This document shows, in pieces, positions 13,440 through 24,322 of a stretch of 64,000 nucleotides of DNA. The stretch lies in contig NC_090281.1 of assembly GCF_037392515.1 (NCBI RefSeq), forward strand, positions 51,314,753 to 51,378,752, read 5' to 3'. The position numbers and the translations under genes were made by a program. The stretch comes from Haliotis asinina. Taxonomy: Eukaryota > Mollusca > Gastropoda > Lepetellida > Haliotidae. How positions within the stretch are numbered: the first letter of the stretch is position 1; each line of letters begins with the position of its first letter. The notes below the pieces were generated by a model, which made no database searches, was not told the DNA's origin, and saw nothing but the letters and a program-made list of their open reading frames with translations.

Positions 13440-14570
13440 CAACAACGTATCTTCATTGAATCATGCGTACTAGCATGACATTGGATCATGCATGGTGGAG
13501 TAAAAATGTATCATACATTTATAGAACAGCGCTATACTGAATCGTGCATGTTGACATAAGAGTGCATCACGCCTTCTTGCACTGGCTGTATCATGCATGC
13601 TGACAAAACAAAAAATCATGAATGGTGGCATAAAGTTGAAAAATGACTGGTGGGTTGGAGGTGAATCATATCTGTTTGCAGAACAGTGAATCATAAGAGT
13701 TTGCAGAGCTGTGTACTGTAGAGATAATATGGTCGAGAGGATCATGAGTGTCGGCAAGGCAGAGAATCATGCGCCGACATACCAGACAATGATAATGTCT
13801 ACTGTCTGAACCAGGAATCATGCGTGTTTACAAAACTGAAACCATGTGCACTGATACAGCAGAGAGTAATGTCTGTTGGCATAACGACGAATCGTGCGTG
13901 TTTACAAAACTGAAATCATGTGCACTGATACAGCAGAGAGTAATGTCTGTTGGCATAACAACGAATCGTGCGTGTTTACAAAACTGAAATCATGTGCACT
14001 GATACAGCAGAGAGTAATGTCTGTTGGCATAACAACGAATCATGCGTGTTTACAAAACTGAAATCATGTGCACTGATACAGCAGAGAGTAATGTCTGTTG
14101 GCCTAACAACGAATCGTGCGTGTTGGCAAAACTGAAATCATGTGCACTGATACAGCAGAGAGTAATATCTGTTGGCATAACAACGAATCGTGCGTGTTGG
14201 CAAAGCTGAAATCATGTGCACAGATACAGCAGAGAGTAATGTCTGTTGGCATAACAACGAATTGTGCGTGTTTACAAAACTGAAATCATGCGCACTGATA
14301 CAGCAGAGAGTAATGTCTGTTGGCATAACAACGAATCGTGCGTGTTGGCAAAACTGAAATCATGTGCACTGATACAGCAGAGAGTAATGTCTGTTGGCAT
14401 AACAACGAATTGTGCGTGTTTACAAAACTGAAATCATGTGCACTGATACAGCAGAGAGTAATGTCTTTTGGCATAACAACGAATTGTGCGTGTTGGCAAC
14501 GCTGAAATCATGCGCACCCACACATCAGAGAATAATGCATGTCGAATCATGTGTGTTGAGACTAATCCAG
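13440..14570. repeat. Higher-order minisatellite: exact 74-bp repeat of three ~25-bp subunits
   Basis: Nine full 74-bp periods start at 13816, 13890, 13964, 14038, 14112, 14186, 14260, 14334 and 14408. A tenth, shorter unit starts at 14482. Each unit contains three related subunits that open 'aatcgtgcgtgt', 'aaatcatgtgcactg' and 'gtaatgtctgttgg' (24-26 bp). The flanks 13440-13815 and 14545-14570 hold single diverged ~25-bp units of the 'gaatcatgcgtg' type. This suggests that an old 25-bp array was re-amplified as a trimer. Confidence 0.93.
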
Positions 14571-15934
14571 GATAACATAGGTGTGAATAATGCACGCGGA
14601 TATATACCAGTAAAGCTGTAATGCATGGGATGATTTTATGCACGAACAGGAAAAGGAACCCACCTATATCCCTTCAATAAAGAAACGATAACTTGATGTT
14701 TTCAAACACTGTTAAACAAAATAGGTACTATTCTATTTTGGGGTGGTATATTTTGGGAGCTCCAAGTGGTGTGACAGAAAATGGATGGAAGCTTTTTTCG
14801 ACGATGCTAGCATAATTATGGTACGAATAAAGCTTGACTAAAATGTACATAGAAGTGTGTATTTCAGTAACATATTTGACCTATGGTTCTCAAAAAAGTA
14901 TAGTCTTATAATTCCCCGCATGAAATATATACAGCTGCACGTCAGTGTTACAAAATCCACGAAATGCAAGCTGCAAATGAATGCGAAGCCAAATTTTATA
15001 ACGCTGACTAATAACACAATGTCATAGTATTGTGTTTATGGTTTCTTTCATCGCATGTTTCATTCCACATTGTAGACAGGTAGTCATTTGATCAATCCTG
15101 TTTCTACAGCTAGGATGAAACCATGTTCTAAGTGTCCCTCCACACGCAACACAGGCCCCCTAAAGTCTGTACCCAAACAGTAAAGTTGCTTATATATTCA
15201 TACCCTTAATACTTCCTCAAAGGTTTTCGTAATCTCGTAAAAAATCTGATTTGTGTAATTATACGGTAAACATCTCCAACAGCCAGGCTCGTAAATATCG
15301 CTTGTTCGTTTGATACAATGCAAGTGAAGCTATAGGACATCCTTGTCTCCTCCCTGCTGCATATTTACTGCAGCGTTCCTTTGTGGAGTGTCTATTTTCA
15401 CATAGCTTATATTCTTAGCATTTCTTCAAACAAAAGTATATACGAGACAAATAGCGTAGAGGGGTATCGGGTAACCGGGTAGACTTGAAGTGTCAGTGTT
15501 GATTTGTCGACATGTAGGGGCATAGTCGAAGTAATGAACCGTACACAGCCCATGTAACATCTCTGTCACTGAACACAGAGACTCTCATTTTATAGGGATA
15601 TTGCTGACATCCGTTATATTGTCCTTTGTACACACGGACAGGCGATATTCACGTTTATAGCCTGGTATGTGGTATGGTTATTCCAATTTCTTCATGTTGG
15701 TCCATGATGGTCTCAAATGGAGGCTGTTGGCTTTATCTAGAATTTCTGTCCACCCCACTGCACATGTGTACTTTCGAGTCGTTTTTAGGGTTTTGGTAAT
15801 ACTTTTACGGACTTTGATTATCTATAGCGAAGATGACATTGGATAAAATTTGGAATTTCGACATAATGAATAGAAGTTAGGATTAGCACTCAGAGGCTTT
15901 TATTCCCTATGGAGCATCCCTAAAGACGCCGCTG
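14571..15934. other. No supported feature
   Basis: Unique-looking sequence between two repeat tracts. No exon, RNA gene or transposon motif recognised. Confidence 0.5.
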
Positions 15935-16005
15935 ATGTTACAAAATGCAACAAATGCTACGGCGACTTCTACTACTACCACTGCGACTTCTGCTACTACA
16001 ACAAG

Positions 16006-16042
<37 letters not shown>

Positions 16043-16070
16043 ACTACTACTACTACTACTACTACGGTTA
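15935..16070. repeat. Trinucleotide (CTA/CTG)n microsatellite
   Basis: Imperfect ACT-type triplets lead into about nine perfect TGC units (about 16016-16042) and then perfect TAC units. It gives a Thr/Ala-rich open frame on the + strand that is not credible as a gene. Confidence 0.95.
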
Positions 16071-16377
16071 TGTACTCTACTACTGCTAATAAAGTAGTTG
16101 CAACAAATTGTCTTCTACTGCTGCTAAAACTGCATCACAGAGATCGACCTGTATCTATACTGAGTAAAAAAAAAAGAAACTTTACATTCTTTCTTCAGGG
16201 CATCATAGAAGAACAGGAGATGGTAAGATGGTTAAATTGTTATTATTTCATTGCTGAGATCTGTATGATGTACTCGATACACTGATAGTGCCACAATCAG
16301 TTCCATTAGGCTACATCGCCGTTCCAAAACATGGGAAAACAGAATGTCAAGTCACAAGAATAAAAATTCGAAATTTC

Positions 16378-16745
16378 TCAGTTCAGTATTGTGTATGACC
16401 GCCCCGTGCATTCACCAGTGCCAAACACCGTCTCCTCATCGACTGCCTGGTGCTTGTGAACACGTGGTTGAGGATTCCATTGCTCTTGCAAGGCAGCGCC
16501 AAGTTTCCTGCAAATTCTTAGGTTGGTTCCTAAGACCACGAAGTCTTCTCCCAAGTGCATCCCAAACGTGCTCTATTGGATTAAGGTCAGGGGTCCTCGA
16601 TGGCCAGTCCATGACGTTGATTCCAAGGAAATTTCGTGTCAACATCACTGTATGCGGCCGAGCTGCCATGAAAGGAACGAGTTCAGGGGTGAGCACGTGG
16701 TCCCAGTGATAGACTACACGTGCAAACCTGATTTGGCACTAACGT
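16378..16745 (-). pseudogene. Tc1/mariner-superfamily transposase relic (C-terminal half)
   Basis: The minus strand encodes the end of a Tc1-like DDE transposase: ELVPFM, ARPHT, then DWPSRTPDLNPIEHVWD, the block that carries the last catalytic acidic residue, and LGRRLRGLRNQPKNLQE. The match then moves to a second frame (LGAALQEQWN) and a third (STRQSMRRRCLALVNARGGH). At least two frameshifts have therefore accumulated. About a dozen residues normally between the VPF and ARPHT motifs are missing, including the Asp-Asn just before ARPHT that carries the second catalytic Asp. The N-terminal DNA-binding part is absent and I see no terminal inverted repeats. It is a dead fossil. Family assignment is from recalled motifs. 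Confidence 0.85.
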
Positions 16746-17838
16746 CATTTGCACGACGAATGGATGGGTTTGAGTGGGGTTTGCTAACGCTTTTCTAGAG
16801 TCAAAAGATAGGGATCCCATTTCGGATACATAGATGCATTATCAGAGGAAAATTATTCATTATTTTTAAAAAATACGTTTCTTTTTTGCCTAAGTATATA
16901 TGATTTCGGTCCACTGTTTCTAAAGTTTCTGCAAACACAGACAGCTGCTGCTCCAGAATATTTTCTGTCCCTTGATTTCACAGAAGCTGGACTTCAAATG
17001 TGTTTCCTTTCTTTCTTTTCCTCTTTCCACCAGCTTTATAATACCACCGGAGTCTTAGCAATGTATAGATTATACACACTTTACATCCTTTCCACTCCAA
17101 ACTATCTTAGATTTTCTCTGAAATGCTTTTGAAACTGATGCAACCACACACATACTTGTTTTACCGACTCATGCGATCATTAAGACACAGTGTTCGAAAC
17201 AGAAGAGTTTGGGCCTAAATATCACTTAAACAACTTTCTTGGGCATGCATATACGTCCCTCTAAGACGCTTCGCCCTCATCCAACCCCTCGTAACGCCAG
17301 GGTCCCACGAATTCATAAAACGAACTACCATTCGTCATCAATGCTGGGAGAAAGAGAAATGATAACGGTATGAATAACATAATATACTTCTGCATGAGCT
17401 CTTCAAACATGTCGACGTGCTTTGATTGTATTGATGTATCATCTTTCTCTAAAATGTCAAAGGAATTGTTCCCATGAGACTTGAACCTGTTGACAGTGAC
17501 AAAAAGCTAAAATATCACAAAATAATCAATAAAACGAATCTCGCTTACAGTGTACATTGCATATCTGGAGCTTCCTTTTAAGCAGAGTTTTCCCTGTGCT
17601 AACTGATTTATTCAGTACTGATCAGAATTATATGAAAAAGACACAAATATTGCTTTAAAAGAGATGTTTTGAGATTTAGATATGATGTAGTGATAGTAAA
17701 TGTATACCATAGTTATTACATGTTTTGAGATTTTACGGTTAGTTTTGAGCTCATCAGTAGTAGTGGGTACAAGTGAAACGATTTTCTTTTGCTACTGTAA
17801 AGAAAGATCCGCGTTAGATTGGTCTTCAGTAACTAATG
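16746..17838. other. No supported feature
   Basis: A+T-rich sequence with no recognisable exon. It may include decayed 5' parts of the neighbouring transposon relic, but nothing readable remains. Confidence 0.4.
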
Positions 17839-18042
17839 CTTGCCGTAAGAGACAATTAACGGGGTAGGGTGGTCAGGCTCGCTGAATTGGCTGACACATG
17901 TTATCGTATCCCAATTACGTAGATCGATGCTTGTGTTTTTGATCACTGGATCGCCTGGTCTGGACCCAACAATTGACCGCCATGGACCATTGATGAGTGC
18001 AAAGTTAAACACCAAACCAACCAAACAACAAACAAACAAACT
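17839..18042 (+). repeat. SINE family B, near full length
   Basis: Starts 'gcttgccgtaagagacaatt', continues through 'ggtcaggctcgctgaattgg', 'gatcgatgcttgtg' and 'ctggtctggaccc', and ends near 'gatgagtgcaaagttaaaca' with an (ACAAAC)-like tail. It is the longest family B copy in the window and is oriented so that the tail shared with family A is 3'. Open frames crossing it on both strands are by-products. Confidence 0.8.
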
Positions 18043-18821
18043 TGTTTTGTTGTACAGTGTTTCCGCTTGTCCTAAAACTGTGGCTGCTGGGTCCGAGCGC
18101 CAGAATCGCGCATTTTGGTTTGCCTGTACCACGCTAGTGCTGGTTGATTTCACGTCTAAGACCTTCAGACATCCCTCTTACATTAATCAGAGGCGTCGTG
18201 ATTCAATAGAAACACTGTGAAAAGCAGCGTTACAGCTAATGCACTCACTGTGTCATACCAATAGGGCAAGGTTACCAGTTGTCAGGACAGATTGTGTTCG
18301 AAGAACAGTTCAAGACAATACCTTAAATTTTCATGTGGTATGGACGATTGGACGCAACCAGGGCAATATGACGCTAACAAGAGACAGTTTTCGGATGAAG
18401 TCAATTTACACTTTTAACTCTATCGTCCCTCTTTGAAGCTAATACATGAGGATTTCGGTTTAGAACTGGGTGCAGTAAAACTGGTTAGGTTCGGTGATTT
18501 GACTGACGTCCAGTCATAGTCCTTCGAGGGACTATGCTCAGAATTTATCGGGTTTCTTTGTTCGAGACACGAACATACACAGCCTCATACCTCTGATATG
18601 CCTTTAGTTGGTTTCTATCTGAAGGTGAGTCAGCACCACAACCGTTCTCCCGAGTAGAATACAGTTTCACCAAGGCTTTGGATCAGGCCAGTCGGACATG
18701 AGTGGAGTAAATTAATGCAAAGAACCTCAATCCAAATCCACTCGCACCTTATGAAACCGCAATGGCCAGTGCGTTTTAGGAGTTGTTTTTGTTTCCTTGT
18801 TGTTGACTTTACCTTGAGTCG

Positions 18822-18860
18822 ACCGCGATTTTGCTGGAGTATTACTATAAGCGGCGAAAA
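18822..18860 (+). repeat. SINE 3'-tail fragment
   Basis: 'gcgattttgctggagtatta' followed by 'ctataagcggcgaaaac' matches the conserved 3' end of the family A SINE. The 33-bp tandem repeat begins inside this tail. Confidence 0.7.
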
Positions 18861-18997
18861 CCTATAACAGTCATTCCCGTCTACAGATGAAAACCTATAA
18901 CAGTCATTCCCGTCTACAGATGAAAACCTATAACAGTCATTCCCGTCTACAGATGAAAACCTATAACCGTCATTCCCGTCTACAGATGAAAACCTAC
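18856..18997. repeat. 33-bp tandem repeat, four copies
   Basis: Units start at 18856, 18889, 18922 and 18955, with a partial fifth. Each begins 'gaaaacctataacagtcatt' and ends 'cgtctacagat'. They are almost identical, with one A-to-C change in the fourth. The first six bases overlap the end of a SINE tail. Confidence 0.97.
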
Positions 18998-19074
18998 GTT
19001 ATGATGAAGAATGACTGCAAGTATATCAATAACACATCTCCTGGATTGGTGTAATTTCTCATATTACTACTTGC

Positions 19075-19250
19075 AAGGGCTGTGGGTAGCAGAATGGTTA
19101 GATCGTCCGCTCACCGCGCTCTAGAGACGGGTTCGATTCCCCACATGGGTAGAATCTGTGAAGTCCATATTTCTGCTGTTCTCTACAGTGCCACGCACAC
19201 GCACGCACGCACGCACGCACGCACGTACATACATACATACATACACACAA
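19075..19250 (+). repeat. tRNA-derived SINE head followed by (ACGC)n/(ACAT)n
   Basis: The head has an A-box-like 'gtagcagaatggtt' and a B-box 'gggttcgattcc', then 'ccacatgggtag' and 'ctgtgaagtccatatttctg', as in family A. The body is then replaced by ACGC and ACAT simple repeats at about 19195-19245. It does not fold into a normal tRNA, so it is a SINE and not a tRNA gene. Confidence 0.75.
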
Positions 19251-19438
19251 ATACTAGTATAGCGCCAATATCCCAATATCCGTAAACCGCTCAAAGGCGC
19301 TTTGGCTCTAAGATGGTATTGATATCACATAGAGTTCAAATGCTTCAGCAAAGAGACAAGTCTTTAGATCTGATTAAAAATGTAAATCTGGTTGTGTTCA
19401 TGTTCTGAGGTGAGATGGCAGACTGTTCCAGAGATGAG

Positions 19439-19496
19439 GGCCATATGACTGGAATATTGCTAAACGCGGCGTAAACCTTACCCACTCACTCACAAA
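19439..19496 (+). repeat. SINE 3'-tail fragment with (ACTC)n
   Basis: 'gactggaatattgctaaacg' and 'cggcgtaaac' are followed by 'cccactcactcac', the typical family 3' end without a head. It may be the tail of the element that begins at 19075, split by about 250 bp of unrelated sequence. Confidence 0.75.
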
Positions 19497-19803
19497 ACAC
19501 CCGATTCGTTTATGCTACTAGAGTTAGTCTAGAATTTCATGGCACCTGAACTACAGTGATATGAACGTGGCGAGATCTTTAACTTTAACTCCCAGCCATG
19601 AAATTGTTGTAGTACACTAATACACCGCTGTGCAGTAGTAAAACACACGGCTGTGTCGAAGTAAAGGCTGAGTCCCTACACCTTCCTTCTTTAGTCTCAG
19701 TTTGCACTTGTGCCGAACACCGAGTAAGTCGTAGTTTCCTTCGACTTCAACACAACCAGCAGCTTAAAACCACACTCGCCCGTCATTGTCTCACAATGTC
19801 CCG

Positions 19804-19960
19804 AGGGGCGGTAGGGTATTCTTGTGGTTAAAGCGCTCGACGAAGACCTGGGTTTGGATCGACGCCCCATATAGGTACAATGTGTGAAGCTAATTTCTGG
19901 TGTCCCCCGTCGTAATATTGCTGAAATATTGCTAAAGGCGACGTAAAACTCACTCACTCT
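19804..19960 (+). repeat. SINE family A, full length
   Basis: A tRNA-like head ('ggtagggtattcttgtggtt', 'aagacctgggtttggatcga') is followed by 'ggtacaatgtgtgaagc', 'ttctggtgtcccccgtcgta', 'atattgctgaaatattgcta' and the tail 'cgtaaaactcactcactc'. It forms an inverted pair with the copy at 20003-20141. Confidence 0.88.
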
Positions 19961-20002
19961 TTCGCAATGTTTCGAATACATCGTTTGGAACTACGTATAC
20001 AC

Positions 20003-20141
20003 GTCAGCAATATTCGAGCAACATGACGGCGGGGGACACCAGAAATGGGCTTTAGACATTGTACCCACGTGCAGAATCGAACCCGGGTCTTCAGCGTGAC
20101 GAGCGCGAACGCTTTAACCACTAGGCTACCACTCCGTCCCT
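20003..20141 (-). repeat. SINE family A, inverted partner
   Basis: Reverse complement of the same family: 'cagcaatattcgagcaacat', 'ggggacaccagaaatgggct', 'gaatcgaacccgggtcttca' and 'ctttaaccactaggctacca'. It lies tail-to-tail with the 19804-19960 copy across a gap of about 40 bp, and its B-box is better preserved. Confidence 0.9.
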
Positions 20142-20319
20142 GCACGTCTTGGCATGATCTGAAACTTTGATAGTTGTGATAGTTGTAAGACTACAATCAT
20201 CGTCATGGATCAGAGAGTTACGCTAATCTAGTTACGTCAATGGTGAACCGAAAACATGGCACAATGTTTTGAAGACGTACACGCGTTACGTAAAACTATA
20301 AAATCTTAACATAACCCCC

Positions 20320-20320
<1 letters not shown>

Positions 20321-20354
<34 letters not shown>
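20321..20354. repeat. (CA)n microsatellite
   Basis: About 16 CA units preceded by a C run. Confidence 0.95.
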
Positions 20355-20355
<1 letters not shown>

Positions 20356-20356
<1 letters not shown>

Positions 20357-21992
20357 AAAAAACACACACAAAAAAACAATTGACATGACGCAGGTTGTTT
20401 CGTCAACCAATTTCAACAAAACAGTTGATTATTTTACAGTTTAAATAACATGGTTTTGTGTTTGTAATTGAAAATATATAACCCCCATCATGTACCGTCA
20501 TGGATAATAATGAACCTCTCACGGGGACGTAAATAAATCATTTAGCATATCCTCCATGCAGACAGTCACCCAAAAGACGTGTGTTCGACCGCTGGCGAGG
20601 ATTTCACGCCAAGAGTCCATGCATTTAAATGATCATTATTTGAAAGCGGCTTGATTCGTTGCCAATACCTGGATTCAGTAATATTTCAACATCGGCGATA
20701 CACAATGCCAGCTGGCGTGTTCATGTTCCCTGTCATAACTCCACGGACCATCAAAGACTCATATCAGCGAGTCAATCACAGATCAATCGATAATGTACAA
20801 TTTGTAAAGTTGAAAATAGTTTTGATATGTTCTCCTAATGGTGTAAGATAGGGTATCGGTTTTGACAAGGGTGAAGCGCGATTGTGATTTATTTCACGTA
20901 CGACACGTTTACACTTGCAATTTACGAGGTACAAAACGTTTATTCTGATGTCGACTTCTTCGCTTTAATCGACTGTCACGTGTCAAAAATGAAATGAACA
21001 TGTGCCAACAGACTGAGATTACCAGTCCGTTGTTCGCTCGCTTTGGAGAAAGGGTGAAAGGCTTAAATATTAGAATTGAAATTGAGACGTTTTCGTGGTA
21101 TGTGTATGCACAATGGCGCATGAAAGAATTAAGCGGGAAGGAAGTTATCTGTGCCATGATCGTTCGTAATATGTAATCAGTCCTTTTCCCATCGTCCTGC
21201 AATCATTCTGTATGTCCCATTTAGGAACGAGACATTGATGACATTAGATGTGCATATGTATACTGAACAGTAAAACAAACACAACGTTTTTGTCAAATCT
21301 TTAAACAGAAGACATAAATATGAACGCTCAATTTTTATATAACGGTTTCACTTTTTCGAAAGCGTTTCTTTTGCTGTTCAGTCTATATAAATTTTGGTTT
21401 ACAATGTAAACGGATGTATATGTGTTTGTTTAAGGACCAGTTTTCTTATCTCATGAAAAATTGATAACATATAACATTTTGCCGTGTAATAAGAACTCAA
21501 AACCTTCTTTACACTAGTTTCTTGGATCTATGAATACGAAAATCGAAGGCGATACAGACATGAAAAATTCAATTATGACTGGCTGAACTGCATCCTGACA
21601 TTATCTTAGTATTTACAGATCACTCACAATCACCTGTTACTGTGTATGTCTCTTCTGTCTTCTCTATCTCGTTTATGATACTACCTTCTCTTAAAAGCAC
21701 CACTACCCTGTGTTAAATCATTTCACAAGCTCCAAGTTCATTATGTTATCACTATTGTTTGTTTATTGTTTGTAACCGGATCTGAGTGTGTCTACAGGAA
21801 CACTTCCCGATAGCTGTTTGTCACTTTAAATTTAGAATCGCAATAAATGTTACAAATGAATGTGGACACTGTGGACAGAAGTAGTCATGCCAGTCCGTAA
21901 CGCTGCTTCAAGATGGCGCTGCTTCATGTCGTCCATTCTGGAGAATATGGCTGACGGATGCTCTCTCCCTCCTTTTCATCTCTCCCTCACTG
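20356..21992. other. No supported feature
   Basis: Contains overlapping chance frames on both strands at 20909-21202, with no motif or splice support. No repeat recognised. Confidence 0.5.
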
Positions 21993-22070
21993 CGCGTGTG
22001 CGTGTGCGTGTGCGTGTGCGTGTGCGTGTGCGTGTGCGTGTGCGTGTGCGTGAGCGTGTTCGTGTGTGTG
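21993..22070. repeat. (GTGTGC)n microsatellite
   Basis: About eleven GTGTGC units ending in degenerate copies. It is the source of an Arg-Val open frame and an antisense Thr-His frame. Confidence 0.96.
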
Positions 22071-22660
22071 GTGGGAACGGGTTTGGAGTGATGGAAAATG
22101 GACTGCTTGTTTTCATGGAGAAAACTTTTGAACACGAAAGGTCTGGAATAAGCTTGTCCTTTAATCTATCACAAAGATACAGTATTGCATGATGTTACGG
22201 TCTTCAAAACGAATATGTGACGCGACAAATATATTTTGTAAATGTACAGCGAGAAAGGCGTTTTAACAACAACAACAACAAAAAAAAACCACTGTGAAAT
22301 GGTCATGGTCACAAACCTGGGATATATCATATCACAACAGAAATTACTTTTTTATTCTTAGCGCAAATAATACTCTTCAGTTAAAATGTATTTACTCAGT
22401 GGTTACACCCGTACATTTACTAGTCATTCTTAAATTGGGAAATATGAAACTGTTATAAAATTACCAGCTGTACCATCCGTACCATCTGTAATTCAAGTCT
22501 CTCAAAACTGGTCGAAAGTGAAAGGCTTCAACACCAGAGAGGAACAGCCTCTATTGTCTGCCGAAACATATTCCAATGGGTTTACAAAAGCAAAATGTCG
22601 AAAGGTTGAAGAATTGATCACTGAAAGTCAATGACACATGGTGTTCGCAACAGCGTAAAC

Positions 22661-22826
22661 ACGTTCTGCAAGTTACCGATAGACACGTTCTACATGTTAC
22701 ATGAAAATACGTTCTGCAAGTTACCGATAGACACCTTCTACATGTTACAGGAAAATACGTTCTGCAAGTTACCGATAGACACCTTCTACATGTTACAGGA
22801 AAATACGTTCTGCAAGTTACCAACAA
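22661..22826. repeat. 48-bp tandem repeat, 3.5 copies
   Basis: Units begin at 22661, 22709, 22757 and 22805 (partial), each opening 'acgttctgcaagttaccgat'. Internally each has two related halves ('acgttctgcaagttac' and 'accttctacatgttac'), so the unit is itself a diverged duplication. Confidence 0.95.
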
Positions 22827-24038
22827 CATGTCCAGCAAATTAGCCATAATATGTCCTGAAAATGTGCCGACATCATCCGCTACTCACTCAATTGACAATA
22901 AAAAGTCTACATGCAACAATCCTGATAAATGGACTTAACAATCCAGTAACAAAGTTCTGGTAACGCATATCACGTTTATACTAATATGAATGAATGTGCA
23001 GTGATTGTAAACATAGATAAGAACAGGACATATCGTTCATTTCACGATCAGTTCCAAAGGTTTCATAAAAATAACTATTCTGATAAACACTTCTCTACAA
23101 CTGCACCCAAACGTCTTGACATGTTGTCGAGATGTTGTAATCCTGTATGCATAAACCTTACTTCACCCTACATTCTATTGTTTGTGTGCATTGTGTCATA
23201 TGCTTTACCCAATCCTTTAAGACAAGCACTTAAAAGAAAGCAAACAGTGTCACTCTAAATCTGACCCGTCAAACGATTGATACCCTCCATCAACCATTCA
23301 ACAAAGTTCTTTTATTTACTGCTGATGACCAAGATGGCGTCGAGGAGGTACAGTTTTGATAGGGGGCATCGCGATTATGTTAATAAGGTCACAACCCTGA
23401 CGTGAAGCTCTCAATGTGGCGACGTACGAACGACTGTGGATTTCAATATGGTAATATAATATAACTTCCACTTTGTTCGATCGTAGCACATGACGGATCG
23501 AAGTGGAACTATTGACAGTGTTGCCCCAACCCGATGGTATCTTAGATGGGTGCAGCTGCTTTCACAATACTTGCACTAGGTCTGAGAGGTTAAATTAGCC
23601 TATTCAAAGGCAAGAGTTCCTGTGAAGCGCGATGTTAAAAGATTACACTTTAATACATCGTGAAATAAAAGTTAGAGTAATACTATCACAATACACATTT
23701 ATCACTTATATCTTCATTAGATTATACCAAACATGTTATTTTGTACTGGTAGTCTTGGGATCTTTAGGTCATTCAAATTATACTTGTTATATCATCAAAG
23801 ATTTCCACTTACGTCTTTTAGGGCGTGGGCCTTATTTACATTCGCAGATTTGGGAAATGAGATAAAATCTGCACCCAGTCACCCCGTTTCACAACGAAGA
23901 GCGTGAAAGTACCAGTGAAGAAATAAGCTATCATTAGATCATCTGGTACTCAAGGCTCTCCAAGTTGGTAAACTTGACTTTCAAAGTCTGGCAAATGGAA
24001 AGAAGAATCAAATACATGGCACAAGCTTTGGTTTGGTT
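22827..24038. other. No supported feature
   Basis: Short chance open frames only (for example 90 codons at 22986-23258, +). No repeat or motif recognised. Confidence 0.45.
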
Positions 24039-24322
24039 TCACTGTAGAGTCTGTGCAAAGGAGTAAGCCAATTTGTTTGCTAGATTACCATCTTCGCAGG
24101 TGAGTTCTGACAAAAATGCCATCATTTCATAGCCATTCATGCAAGCGGCATGTAAAAGGTGTCTTCCACAAGGTTCAGATTGGTATCTCAATCGCAGAGC
24201 GCAAAAAGCCATTTAGTTAGGGCACGACAAATTTGTTCCCAGTGTTGGAGTAATCCATAGCCATGGAGTTTAGCCGTCGGGTGCTGATGGTATCTGTTCC
24301 ATCCAGTCAACGCCGTACATCA
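24039..24322 (-). pseudogene. Possible ankyrin-like coding remnant, frameshifted
   Basis: The minus strand has a short frame (24212 to 24039, 57 codons) containing GRHLLHAACMNGYEMMAFL, which resembles the core of an ankyrin repeat (G-x-x-L-L-H-A-A). A Cys/Asp/Leu-rich stretch and a stop follow. Just upstream a different frame reads HGYGLLQHWEQICRALTKWL and would join it after a frame change near 24195. Stops interrupt the frames further upstream. The look is of a decayed ankyrin-type exon or gene copy. The motif match is weak and single, and chance is a real alternative. Confidence 0.3.

Noticed and set aside
13816..14510. Regular 74-bp spacing that might suggest a CRISPR array
   Set aside because: The whole 74-bp unit repeats, there are no unique spacers, and the genome is eukaryotic.
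17833..18220. Open frames of 97-106 codons on both strands
   Set aside because: They lie within a near full-length family B SINE.
19075..20141. tRNA genes suggested by B-box sequences
   Set aside because: The heads do not form a full cloverleaf and are followed by SINE bodies and tails, so they are tRNA-derived SINEs.
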